Positions 1 through 7,519 of a DNA stretch of 17,256 nt are shown in pieces. Positions within the stretch are counted from its first letter, which is position 1, and the number at the start of each line of letters is the position of its first letter. The notes below the pieces were generated by a model that did no database searches, had not been told where the DNA came from, and was given only the letters and a program-made list of their open reading frames with translations. The DNA is from an uncultured Finegoldia sp. (lineage in GTDB: Bacteria > Bacillota > Clostridia > Tissierellales > Peptoniphilaceae), in NCBI RefSeq assembly GCF_900766215.1, contig NZ_CAAFUQ010000101.1, positions 1 to 17,256 of the forward strand. Direction: 5' to 3'. Made by a program: the position numbers and the translations under genes.

Positions 1-16
1 GATGGTTATAGCTCAT
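1..16 (-). CDS. 5' end of an unidentified gene (partial, leaves window)
   Basis: On the minus strand an AGGAG ribosome binding site (complement of 26-30) lies nine bases before an ATG at 16-14. The five complete codons before the window edge read M-S-Y-N-H. The terminator at 121-150 closes the gene upstream, so this would be a separate transcription unit. A possible extended -10 (TG-T-TAATAT on the minus strand, complement of 58-66) lies upstream, without a convincing -35. Nothing can be said about the product. The call rests only on the ribosome binding site and start geometry. Confidence 0.45.
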
Positions 17-88
17 AGTTAATCGCTCCTTTTAATATGTTTTGTTTGGTCACTTACATATTAACACAGCTGATTAGCTATGAGTTAT
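8..88. repeat. 17-bp inverted repeat around a start codon
   Basis: Arms 8-24 and 72-88 are complementary over 17 positions: 15 Watson-Crick pairs plus two that are G-U pairs when read as plus-strand RNA and C-A mismatches when read as minus-strand RNA. The loop is 47 bases. The left arm contains the putative minus-strand ATG (14-16), and the AGGAG site (26-30) sits at the loop edge. It could be a translation-control hairpin, an end of a small mobile repeat, or an operator. The sequence alone does not decide. Confidence 0.5.
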
Positions 89-120
89 TTTGTGTTGCAC
101 TTGTTATGATAAATTATCTG

Positions 121-150
121 CAATAAAAAACTGGGAGAATAATCTCCCAG
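121..150 (-). terminator. Rho-independent terminator of the J-domain gene
   Basis: Arms 131-138 (CTGGGAGA) and 143-150 (TCTCCCAG) pair perfectly around a four-base loop. On the minus strand the hairpin is followed by a run of six T. It begins 7 bases after the stop codon of the J-domain gene. Confidence 0.9.
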
Positions 151-157
151 CAATATA

Positions 158-970
158 CTATTTTTTGTTTTTGATTCTGTTATATCTTTCAATGTTTTGC
201 TCATTGGACAAAAAGTCGTATGCGTTGTTGACTTCTTGGAACTTCGCAGTTGCATCAGCTGCCTTGTTTATATCAGGGTGATATTTCTTGGCAAGTTTTC
301 TGTAATTCAATTTTATTTCGTACTTGTCTGCGTTATATCCCACTCCTAATGTATCGCAGTGTTGTTCATAAGTTTTTACAAAATCGTCCACTGGATTTTG
401 GTATTGATTTTGATATCCATACCCTTGTTGTCCGTAACCTTGGTTGTATCCACCGTATTGACCTTGTTGTTGATAATATCCAAAATCATTAAAGTCAAAT
501 CCATTTTGATTGAACCATTCGTTAAATCTTCTAGTCCATTCTTCTTGTTCACGTCTTTGTCGTTCTTCACGCGCTTTTCTTTCTTCTTCTTGTTTGTTGA
601 AGATGTATTTTTTCTTGTAATCAGAATAAGAAGTGTATTTTGTTTGTGAATTATTGAGATAATAATCCCCGTATCCAAGTAAGAATTCAACCATAGAATA
701 TTTTACATATTTTAGATAATTTACAAATCCTTTGCCTAGAATCGGAAATATCGTTATGAACAAAACCGTAAATGTAATCCATTTGTATTTGAAAAATATA
801 TAAGGAAAGAACAAAATAAATATACAACCGAAGGATAATATGGATCCTAGTACATACCTAAATCCCACAGTTAAATTAACCAATGTTTCTATAAATGCTA
901 TTAAAAATCCGAAAAATCCATCTAAAAATTTCGCAAATCCTTTTACGAAACCTCCCCATGCTTTCTTCAT
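158..970 (-). CDS. membrane protein with C-terminal J-domain
   Basis: A 270-residue protein whose C-terminus (about 205-270) is a J-domain. It has the YRKLAKKYHPD helix II and loop with the HPD motif at 231-233, then an AYDFLS helix. This motif stimulates DnaK ATPase, so the protein is probably an Hsp70 co-chaperone tethered to the membrane. Residues 16-80 are strongly hydrophobic with two or three membrane segments. Residues 122-150 are a charged E/R/K stretch likely to be helical, and 160-192 is a Q/G/Y-rich low-complexity linker. There is no Gly/Phe region or zinc finger as in true DnaJ, and the J-domain sits at the C-terminus, so this is a class III-type J-protein. An AGGTGA site four bases before the ATG supports the start. 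The gene is monocistronic and diverges from the MoxR/VWA operon. Its client is unknown. Confidence 0.88.
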   Translation of the reverse strand: MKKAWGGFVKGFAKFLDGFFGFLIAFIETLVNLTVGFRYVLGSILSFGCIFILFFPYIFFKYKWITFTVLFITIFPILGKGFVNYLKYVKYSMVEFLLGYGDYYLNNSQTKYTSYSDYKKKYIFNKQEEERKAREERQRREQEEWTRRFNEWFNQNGFDFNDFGYYQQQGQYGGYNQGYGQQGYGYQNQYQNPVDDFVKTYEQHCDTLGVGYNADKYEIKLNYRKLAKKYHPDINKAADATAKFQEVNNAYDFLSNEQNIERYNRIKNKK

Positions 971-982
971 TTATTCACCTAC

Positions 983-1011
983 TTCCAATTTCTTTTAATT
1001 TATTATATCAT
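983..1011 (+). promoter_or_regulatory. candidate promoter of the MoxR/VWA operon
   Basis: TTCCAA (983-988), a 17-base spacer and TATCAT (1006-1011) lie on the plus strand and overlap the divergent minus-strand promoter. The -35 matches only three of six consensus positions. If it is used, transcription would start near 1018, which favours the ATG at 1050 over the one at 1029. Confidence 0.3.
1002..1010 (-). promoter_or_regulatory. extended -10 promoter of the J-domain gene
   Basis: The minus strand reads TGATATAAT, a perfect extended -10 element, about 32 bases before the ATG at 970. No good -35 is seen at 17 bases, which extended -10 promoters can tolerate. Confidence 0.55.
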
Positions 1012-1049
1012 ACTAATGTCACAATTAGATGAATAATGAAAGAGGTAAT

Positions 1050-1958
1050 ATGATTAATTTACTTGAATCACAAAATATAAATAAAAATTTAATAAAAGAT
1101 GTAGAAAAGTTTTTGAAGAATAATGATGTAGATGATAAATTCAAATCTAGAATTCCCAAACCACGATTTAATTATTATGGAAAAGAAGTTTTGGAAATGG
1201 CTATAACTAGCATTTTAGAATCTAACAATTTGTTATTAGTTGGCCCTAAGGCTACTGGAAAGAATATTTTATGCGATAATTTGGCGTATATTTTCCAAAG
1301 ACCACAATGGAATATTTCTTTTCATGTGAACACGGATTCAGAAAGTTTGATTGGAATGGATACTTTGAAAAACGATGAGGTTATTTTCAGAGCTGGTCCT
1401 GTACTTGAATCTTCATTAAATGGTGGTTTCTGTGTTTTTGATGAGATTAATATGGCAAAAAACGACTCTGTTGCGATTATGCACTCCGTGTTGGATTACC
1501 GTAGAATTATCGACATTCCCGGTTTTGAAAAAGTAGACATCCACGATAAAACAAGATTCTTAGCTACAATGAATTACGGATACGCTGGTACTCGTGAAAT
1601 CAATGAGGCGTTGTTATCCAGATTTTTCGTGATAGATATGCCAAAAACAGACGAAAAAACTCTGAACAAAATACTTTCAGAAGAGTTTTCATTGACAGAC
1701 ACTGCACAAAAAATGTTCGTGAAATTTTTCATGGATTTACAAGAAAAAAGTTTGAATTCTGAAATTTCTGGAAGATGTATAGATTTGAGGGGTTTATTGT
1801 CTTCAATTCATGCTATGAAAAGAGGTTTGAGCGTAAAATCCAGTCTCAAACTTGGTATAGTGAACAAAACATTTGATGAATTTGAAAAAACAATCGTGCA
1901 AGATATTATCGATACTATATTTAAGGACGATTTAAAACCGGAAGAGATATTTGAATAA
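1050..1958 (+). CDS. MoxR/NorQ-type AAA+ ATPase
   Basis: A 302-residue AAA+ ATPase of the AAA_5 / MoxR-NorQ-CbbQ type. Such proteins form hexamers and, with a VWA partner, remodel or activate a client such as a metalloenzyme. Visible motifs are a P-loop GPKATGKN at 65-72, Walker B CVFDEIN (about 128-134), a sensor-1 Asn in ATMNYGYAGT (about 172-181) and the LLSRFF arginine-finger segment near 190. The P-loop ends in Asn where most have Ser or Thr. I chose the ATG at 1050 because AGAGG (1041-1045) lies just upstream. An in-frame ATG at 1029 would add seven residues but has no ribosome binding site. The stop and the next start overlap (TAATG at 1956-1960), so translation is coupled to the VWA gene. 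The client is not evident from the neighbours. Confidence 0.88.
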   Translation: MINLLESQNINKNLIKDVEKFLKNNDVDDKFKSRIPKPRFNYYGKEVLEMAITSILESNNLLLVGPKATGKNILCDNLAYIFQRPQWNISFHVNTDSESLIGMDTLKNDEVIFRAGPVLESSLNGGFCVFDEINMAKNDSVAIMHSVLDYRRIIDIPGFEKVDIHDKTRFLATMNYGYAGTREINEALLSRFFVIDMPKTDEKTLNKILSEEFSLTDTAQKMFVKFFMDLQEKSLNSEISGRCIDLRGLLSSIHAMKRGLSVKSSLKLGIVNKTFDEFEKTIVQDIIDTIFKDDLKPEEIFE

Positions 1959-3643
1959 TGGAAGATTCAAGGTCCAAAAATCTATTTTGGTTGTTGAGTG
2001 AAGATTACAACATTAACCCTAATTTAGATTTTATTACAAAAGAAAATGTCAATTCAGAGATTTTTCAGACTGCGCTTTTTGGATTTGCCCACAGATTCTA
2101 CGATATGAATTCCGTTATGAAAATAATTGATAATGTGTCAAATAAAACGGATATTTTTACGATTTTGATGATAATTTTAGATAACAATCTAAAAGAAAAA
2201 ATGTTAAATGAAAGAAATGGGCTTGAGGATTTTGACAGGTTACAGAAATTATACTATTCTGACAAGTATTATAGGTCCAATCCTAGAAACATTTCTGAAG
2301 AATTGGAAAAATATCATTACACTGATAAGCCCTGGACAACTACAAAATCCATCAGAGAAATCTTGATGTTGACTAAAACAAAGTGCAATGATAGCTTGTC
2401 TCTTATAAACCTTTTGATTGAGATTATAAATAAATATTTCTACTCATATAAAGATATTAGCAATAATGATAATTTCGAAAAGATAAAAAAAGAAGTCAAA
2501 CCAGTTATCCAGAAAACTAATCAGAAAATTATAACAAAACAAGAAAATGTATCTCAACTTGAAAAATATTCCATTGGATCACAAGAATTTACTGAAGATT
2601 TGTACAAATTATTGGAAGATGAGGATGTCGACAACGACTCTTCCACTCAAAAAACTTCCCGTACTAAGGATGTTCATCAAAATATCGAAAGATTGTACGG
2701 AAAAAGTATCGTTGATCAATCTATCTTGAATTCTTTGAAAAATAAACTGTCTACCGATATTCATTCTGATATAAATTTTCACATAGTGAATGCCAATTCT
2801 ACTAGAATTGAAAACTACAGAACGAATCTTTTGGTAGAATCTTACAATGAGAATATTAAACATTTCGAGAAAAATATCCTCATTTACAATCGCCAAGTCA
2901 ATGTTTTAAGTGAAATGCTGAAACTTGCTCTTCTCAAAAATGAAGATGATGATGTTAGAAGGTCGACGTTCGGAACTATCGATATCAAAAGAGCATGGCG
3001 TCACACCAAACTAAACGACAATAAAATTTTTAACAAAATCTACAAAAACGAAAACAGTCCAATGTCTGTTGATTTATTGTTGGATATGTCTGCGAGTCAA
3101 AGTGAGAAGAAGGAAATTATAGCAGCACAAGCTTATGTTATAGCGAAAGCATTAAGTGATTTGTCCATAAAAGTTCGTGTACTTGGTTTTCAAAATATGT
3201 ACGATTATTTGATAATTACAAAATTCAAAGACTACGACGAACAGAACTGCAAAAATATTTTTCATTATCATCCAGAAGGCTCAAACAGAGACGGATTGGC
3301 ACTCAAATTTATGAGAAATATTATGACGGAGCAAATGGAGTCCAAACTTTTGATAATGCTAACAGATGGTAAGCCCAACAATATCGTAAATCTCAATTTT
3401 GTTGGCAAAACCAGATTTAAAGCAGAAGATTATGTCGGAGAATTGGCAGTAAAAGACAGCGCAAAAGAAGTATTCTTGACTAGAATGCAAAAAATAAAAT
3501 TACTAGGTGTGTTCACTGGATCACAAGACGATTTGACTTTTGAGAAGGAAATCTTCACTAATGATTTCTGCTACATTAAATCTCCTGAAATGTTTAGCAA
3601 AACCGTCGGCTCATTTATCAAAAATATAATATCTAATATGTAA
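1958..3643 (+). CDS. VWA-domain protein (CoxE/NorD-like partner of the ATPase)
   Basis: A 561-residue cytoplasmic protein without signal peptide or membrane segment. The C-terminal third (about 368-560) is a von Willebrand A domain. Its metal-site (MIDAS) first loop is DMSAS at 376-380, giving D376, S378 and S380. A probable second loop is GSNRDG near 441-446, and MLTDGKP carries D470. The N-terminal 1-365 region is helical and charged, with an acidic patch at 220-227, and has no recognised domain. The architecture (variable N-terminus, C-terminal VWA, directly after a MoxR/NorQ ATPase) matches NorD, CoxE and YehP-like partners. In those systems the VWA protein bridges the ATPase ring and the client. 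The start overlaps the stop of the ATPase gene by one base. The operon ends at the hairpin 3658-3689. Confidence 0.87.
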   Translation: MEDSRSKNLFWLLSEDYNINPNLDFITKENVNSEIFQTALFGFAHRFYDMNSVMKIIDNVSNKTDIFTILMIILDNNLKEKMLNERNGLEDFDRLQKLYYSDKYYRSNPRNISEELEKYHYTDKPWTTTKSIREILMLTKTKCNDSLSLINLLIEIINKYFYSYKDISNNDNFEKIKKEVKPVIQKTNQKIITKQENVSQLEKYSIGSQEFTEDLYKLLEDEDVDNDSSTQKTSRTKDVHQNIERLYGKSIVDQSILNSLKNKLSTDIHSDINFHIVNANSTRIENYRTNLLVESYNENIKHFEKNILIYNRQVNVLSEMLKLALLKNEDDDVRRSTFGTIDIKRAWRHTKLNDNKIFNKIYKNENSPMSVDLLLDMSASQSEKKEIIAAQAYVIAKALSDLSIKVRVLGFQNMYDYLIITKFKDYDEQNCKNIFHYHPEGSNRDGLALKFMRNIMTEQMESKLLIMLTDGKPNNIVNLNFVGKTRFKAEDYVGELAVKDSAKEVFLTRMQKIKLLGVFTGSQDDLTFEKEIFTNDFCYIKSPEMFSKTVGSFIKNIISNM

Positions 3644-3657
3644 TTAATTGCAAAACG

Positions 3658-3689
3658 AAACCGTTAGAACCAGCTGATTCTAACGGTTT
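3658..3689. terminator. bidirectional terminator between convergent operons
   Basis: A perfect 12-bp stem (3658-3669 with 3678-3689) closes an eight-base loop. T-rich sequence follows on both strands. It starts 14 bases after the VWA stop and ends two bases before the nrdG stop, so one hairpin serves both convergent operons. Confidence 0.9.
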
Positions 3690-3691
3690 AT

Positions 3692-4192
3692 TTATAATTT
3701 ATTTTCATCAACTAATATGATGTCATCCATTGTGGTCTTGTTCAAATCAATCAATCTTTGATTTGAAGATCCACGAAACTTCAATCTCAAATCTTTTAAT
3801 TCTTCTACGAATCTTCCATCAACAAGTACATCGCACATGTCCAATAGTTTTTTGCAGTTTTGTTTTTGAGAAAGTGTTTCGTAAGTGTATCCCGAAAAAA
3901 TCCAGATACTTTTGTTTGTATTTTCTCTGATTTTTCCTACAATTTCTATTAAATCATCGCATGATTCGAATGGTTCTCCACCTAAAATTGTGAGTCCATC
4001 AATTTCTTCTTGGTTCAAATAATCTATTACTTGATTTGTTTGCGTATCGGTCCATTTTTCTCCAAAATTTGGATCTTGGTATTCTTTGTTAAAACAATTC
4101 TTGCAATTGAGGCTACATCCTGTTACAAAAAACGTGCATCTAATTCCAGGGCCGTTTGCCACATCGTATTGTCTGATTTGTGCGTAATTCAT
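3692..4192 (-). CDS. nrdG: anaerobic ribonucleotide reductase activating protein (radical SAM)
   Basis: A 166-residue radical SAM enzyme that uses a 4Fe-4S cluster and S-adenosylmethionine to put the glycyl radical on NrdD. The cluster motif CxxxCxxC is C26, C30, C33 in TGCSLNCKNCFN. It is preceded by the typical GPGIRCTFFVTG segment, and GGEP (71-74) is the SAM-binding motif. The length fits the short NrdG family. Its ATG overlaps the nrdD stop by one base (TAATG on the minus strand), so the two are translationally coupled and share the promoter before nrdD. Confidence 0.97.
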   Translation of the reverse strand: MNYAQIRQYDVANGPGIRCTFFVTGCSLNCKNCFNKEYQDPNFGEKWTDTQTNQVIDYLNQEEIDGLTILGGEPFESCDDLIEIVGKIRENTNKSIWIFSGYTYETLSQKQNCKKLLDMCDVLVDGRFVEELKDLRLKFRGSSNQRLIDLNKTTMDDIILVDENKL

Positions 4193-6315
4193 TAAATGTG
4201 TAATACCCTATCTTTGATTTCTTTTGTTCTTCCTTCGTTCCAGAAGTTTTCTCCAAGATATCCACAAGTTCTTCTGACAACATTCATCGTAGCATGGTCT
4301 TTGTTTCCACATTGTGGACATTGCCAATCGCCATCTTCGTTGATTGTAATTTCTCCATCGAAACCGCAGTTTTGACAATAGTCGCTTTTTGTGTTGAATT
4401 CTGCGTATTGAATATTATCGTAAATGTATTTGACAAGAGTTTCCAAAGCTTTCAAATTCTTGCTCATGTTTGGAATTTCTACATAAGAAATACATCCGCC
4501 TGATGATTTGTCTTGGAATTTCGATTCAAATGAGAACTTTTCAAAAGCAGATATTTCTTCTCTTACATCAACGTGGAATGAATTTGTGTAGTAACCTTTA
4601 TCTGTGATGTTTTCGATTACTCCGAATCTTTCCCTGTCGATACTATTAAATCTGTGAGTTAAACTTTCTGCTGGAGTTCCATACAATGCAAATCCTAGAT
4701 TAGTTTCCTTTTTCCATTGTTTTATTTTTTCATTCATGATATCCATTATTTTCATTGCAAATTCTTTGCCTTTTGGAGTTGTGTGGCTTTCACCGATAGT
4801 CAACAACGTTGCTTCGTAAATTCCAATGTACCCCAAAGTCACAGTCGCATATCCTCCTATCAACAAATCTTTGATTGGTGTGTGTGGTTTAAGTCTCGCG
4901 ATAGCTCCGTGTTGCCAATGAATTGGAGAAGAATCGCTAGTGACATCTTTTAGTAAATCGTAACGCAACACTCCTGCACGCTTACACATTTCTAATCTTT
5001 TGTCTAATATTTCGAAGAATTTGTCTTCGTCGCCATCTGCCAAAATTCCGATTTGTGGTAAATTAATCGTAACAACTCCGATATTAAATCTACCTTCAAA
5101 TTTATAGTTTCCATGTTCATCTTTCCATGGAGACAAGAAAGCTCTGCATCCCATTGGACTGAACACATTTCCTTCGTAGTTTTCTCTCATTTTCTTAGCC
5201 GAAATATAATCAGGATACATTCTCTTAGCAGTACAACGAATTGCAAGTGAAGTCAAATGATAAAATTCGCTGTCCTTGTGAATGTTGTTTTCATCCAAAA
5301 CGTAAATTAACTTAGGGAATGCTGGTGTAACATACACTCCTGCTTCATTTTTAATTCCTTGGATTCTTTGCTTCAAAATTTCTTCTATTATCTTTGCAGT
5401 TTCTTCCTTGTATTCATCGTGGTCTTCAATAAACATAAACAAAGTCACAAATGGAGCTTGTCCATTGGAAGTCATCAATGTATTGATTTGATATTGGATT
5501 GTTTGAATTCCTGATTCCAAGTCTTTTTGAGTCATCTTATCTGCCATTTTTTCAGCCATGTCGATGTCTCCAAGAGTTTCAATGCACAAATTCAAATTCT
5601 TTTCGTAAGATTTTCTCAAATACTTTGACAAACATCTAATATCGATACTTTGACCACCGTATTGATTACTTGCTATTTGCGCGATTATTTGAGTCATTAC
5701 ATTACAAGCAACTTGGAATGATTTTGGCGATTCAATTAATTTGCCGTTTACAACTGTTCCCTTATCAAGCATATCTTTCATATTTACAAGGCAACAGTTA
5801 AACATTGGTTGAATTATGTAATCCATATCGTGAAGGTGAATTGCTCCTTCATCGTGAGCTTGAAGCAAATCTTGAGGAATAAGCTTTCTTCTAGCAATAT
5901 CCTTACTAACTTCACCAGCTATTAAATCTCTTTGAGTAGAAGCTATCACTGCATTTTTGTTGGAGTTTTCTTCCAACAAATCCTTATTACTTTCTTCCAA
6001 CAAACCGATTATACTTTCATCAGTAGTGTTAGTTTCTCTTTTATATTTTTGTACGGCTTTGTAGTTTTCGTATGCTCTTGCCGTAGCGGGATTGTTGTAC
6101 TGAATTAACTTATAATACACTTGGTCTTCGATATCGGTAATACTCAAAACTTTTCCAATCGTTTTGGCATATCCTTCAATTTCTTTGGCGATTTTTTCAG
6201 CCAAATTTTCCTCGTAAATTCCTGTACTACTATTCATAGCTTTTTCTATCGCAACGACAATTTTTTTAGCATCAAACTCAACTTGTCGTCCGTCTCTTTT
6301 TTCTACAGTTAGCAT
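4192..6315 (-). CDS. nrdD: class III anaerobic ribonucleoside-triphosphate reductase
   Basis: A 707-residue glycyl-radical enzyme that reduces ribonucleoside triphosphates to dNTPs without oxygen. Residues 1-90 form an ATP-cone, the allosteric activity site. The catalytic barrel follows, with a candidate active-site cysteine pair in NCCLVN (174-175). The C-terminal zinc site is C647, C650, C666 and C669, and the radical glycine is G685 in RRTCGYLG. The ATG at 6315 is preferred: GAGGG lies seven bases upstream. A TTG two codons earlier (6321) has almost no spacing to that site. It is the first gene of a two-gene operon with nrdG. Two NrdR-like palindromes sit at the promoter (6396-6411 and 6439-6454). 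No aerobic reductase is seen in the window. Confidence 0.97.
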   Translation of the reverse strand: MLTVEKRDGRQVEFDAKKIVVAIEKAMNSSTGIYEENLAEKIAKEIEGYAKTIGKVLSITDIEDQVYYKLIQYNNPATARAYENYKAVQKYKRETNTTDESIIGLLEESNKDLLEENSNKNAVIASTQRDLIAGEVSKDIARRKLIPQDLLQAHDEGAIHLHDMDYIIQPMFNCCLVNMKDMLDKGTVVNGKLIESPKSFQVACNVMTQIIAQIASNQYGGQSIDIRCLSKYLRKSYEKNLNLCIETLGDIDMAEKMADKMTQKDLESGIQTIQYQINTLMTSNGQAPFVTLFMFIEDHDEYKEETAKIIEEILKQRIQGIKNEAGVYVTPAFPKLIYVLDENNIHKDSEFYHLTSLAIRCTAKRMYPDYISAKKMRENYEGNVFSPMGCRAFLSPWKDEHGNYKFEGRFNIGVVTINLPQIGILADGDEDKFFEILDKRLEMCKRAGVLRYDLLKDVTSDSSPIHWQHGAIARLKPHTPIKDLLIGGYATVTLGYIGIYEATLLTIGESHTTPKGKEFAMKIMDIMNEKIKQWKKETNLGFALYGTPAESLTHRFNSIDRERFGVIENITDKGYYTNSFHVDVREEISAFEKFSFESKFQDKSSGGCISYVEIPNMSKNLKALETLVKYIYDNIQYAEFNTKSDYCQNCGFDGEITINEDGDWQCPQCGNKDHATMNVVRRTCGYLGENFWNEGRTKEIKDRVLHI

Positions 6316-6385
6316 TTGCAATCCCTCTTCTCTTTCCTTTTTTATATGATTAAAATCTTTTTTACTTGATTTTTACTACTGCTTT

Positions 6386-6414
6386 ATTATATCAAATACT
6401 ACAGATAGTATCAA
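6386..6414 (-). promoter_or_regulatory. promoter of nrdD-nrdG
   Basis: On the minus strand TTGATA (complement of 6409-6414), a 17-base spacer and TATAAT (complement of 6386-6391) form a near-consensus sigma-A promoter. The -10 is also extended (TGATATAAT). The expected start is near 6379, about 64 bases before the ATG. Confidence 0.75.
6396..6411. promoter_or_regulatory. putative NrdR box, proximal
   Basis: The palindrome ATACTA-CAGA-TAGTAT matches the NrdR box consensus as I recall it (aCACwATATwTwGTGt) at 12 of 16 positions by hand count. It lies almost entirely in the spacer between -35 and -10, where bound repressor would block RNA polymerase. NrdR represses ribonucleotide reductase genes when ATP/dATP signals that dNTPs are sufficient. 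Confidence 0.6.
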
Positions 6415-6438
6415 TATGTGGGTTTTTGATTTTTATTC

Positions 6439-6454
6439 ATACTATATATAGTTA
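6439..6454. promoter_or_regulatory. putative NrdR box, distal
   Basis: Contains the perfect 12-bp palindrome ACTATATATAGT (6441-6452). The 16-base window matches the recalled NrdR consensus at 13 positions. Its centre is 43 bases from that of the proximal box, close to four helical turns, so two NrdR units could bind on the same face. Confidence 0.6.
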
Positions 6455-6470
6455 GTAGGATTTAAAACAT

Positions 6471-6498
6471 TAAAAAAGCACCTTATCAAAAAGGTGCT
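6471..6498 (-). terminator. terminator of the protease-deacetylase operon
   Basis: Arms AGCACCTT (6477-6484) and AAGGTGCT (6491-6498) pair perfectly. On the minus strand the hairpin is followed by TTTTTT. It lies about 53 bases after the deacetylase stop and separates that operon from the nrdD promoter. Confidence 0.85.
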
Positions 6499-6551
6499 CT
6501 GCATAATAATTTAATTGTGGCAAATTTAAGCTAATATTTATAATTTTAAAA

Positions 6552-7511
6552 TTATTTTAAAATTCCAAATTCATATCCCTTATCTTTAAAATTTTTAATA
6601 ATTGCTGAAAGTGAATCAACAGTTAGTTGTTTTCCTGGTGCATCGTGACACAAAACTACAACTAAATCTTGCTCAGCTTGATAAGTTAATGAAGTATTTG
6701 CAAATTCAACCATACCTTCTACTGTCGTTGGTCTTCTGCTTTTTGGTTCAGCATCTCCAACTAAACTGTTCCAATCTATCCAGTGAATGCCCAAAGATTC
6801 TAATGCATCATCGCCTGGCTTTAATTGTTGCCAACTCATGTGTCCGCCCGGATATCTCCACACACTCGTTTTAAAATCAGGACCAAGCACATCTTGCAAT
6901 GCTTTTTGTGCCATTTCAGCTTCTTTTTTAATTCTATCAGCGTTTGCAACTCTTCCTGGATATAATTTTGAATAATCGTGTTCAAAAGAGTGAAGAGCAA
7001 TTGCGTGACCTTCATTTAATTGGCGTTCCAAAATATCTTTTGTATCTTGTGAAACATGTTTACCCACTACAAAAAATGTAGCAGGAACATTTTCTTTCTT
7101 TAATACATCCAAAACTTGTGGAGTTATGCTGTGATTTGGACCATCATCAAAAGTCAAGAAACAAATTTTTTTGTTGTCTGTATTTTTAACATAGCCTTCA
7201 GACTTTGTAGGTCTAATAAATTGACTAATTGTTTTGGCATCATAAGCATAAGAATCTGCTTTTAAAATATGATTTGAACCCTTCATTAATTTATTAGGAT
7301 CTGGTTTTGGCTCTTCTTTTTTATCAGCAGTTTTTTTGTTCGATTTCTTAGAAGAACTCTCAGCTACTTTTGGATTAAGACTTTGTTCGCTGTTGGCCAC
7401 TTTTACTGCAATAAAACTTCCTACAGCCAACACAAAAACCAAAAGAACTATTGAATTGATGATTTTTTTTCTTCTCTTGCGTTTTCTTCTCGCTTCTCTT
7501 TCTTCTCTCAT
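6552..7511 (-). CDS. membrane-anchored polysaccharide deacetylase (NodB domain)
   Basis: A 319-residue protein with a very basic N-terminus (1-16), one membrane anchor (about 17-36), a Lys/Ser/Pro-rich linker (40-75) and a C-terminal NodB carbohydrate esterase 4 domain (about 112-317). All five family motifs are present: TFDDGP (D122, D123), HSFEH (H174, H178 as metal ligands), RYPGG from R219, DWNSLVGD from D246, and LCHD (H289). It should therefore be a metal-dependent deacetylase acting outside the membrane. Peptidoglycan N-acetylglucosamine, as for PgdA, is the likely substrate, though the sequence does not prove it. In other Firmicutes this modification lowers lysozyme sensitivity. An AGGAG site precedes the ATG, and only eight bases separate it from the upstream protease gene, so they form one operon. 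Confidence 0.92.
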   Translation of the reverse strand: MREEREARRKRKRRKKIINSIVLLVFVLAVGSFIAVKVANSEQSLNPKVAESSSKKSNKKTADKKEEPKPDPNKLMKGSNHILKADSYAYDAKTISQFIRPTKSEGYVKNTDNKKICFLTFDDGPNHSITPQVLDVLKKENVPATFFVVGKHVSQDTKDILERQLNEGHAIALHSFEHDYSKLYPGRVANADRIKKEAEMAQKALQDVLGPDFKTSVWRYPGGHMSWQQLKPGDDALESLGIHWIDWNSLVGDAEPKSRRPTTVEGMVEFANTSLTYQAEQDLVVVLCHDAPGKQLTVDSLSAIIKNFKDKGYEFGILK

Positions 7512-7519
7512 AATTTCTC

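Noticed and set aside
359..690. Open frames of about 100 codons overlapping the J-domain gene on both strands
   Set aside because: No ribosome binding site and no recognisable domain. They mirror the repetitive linker codons of the real gene.
1029..1049. Longer start for the AAA+ ATPase at ATG 1029
   Set aside because: No ribosome binding site precedes it and it would lie about 11 bases from the candidate transcription start. AGAGG precedes ATG 1050.
6316..6321. TTG start adding two codons to nrdD
   Set aside because: The GAGGG site is only about one base away from the TTG. Spacing suits ATG 6315.
6535..6560. A+T-rich palindromic stretch at the deacetylase stop, considered as a second terminator or repeat
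   Set aside because: Short A/T-only complementarity is expected by chance at this base composition. The GC-containing hairpin at 6477-6498 is the better terminator.
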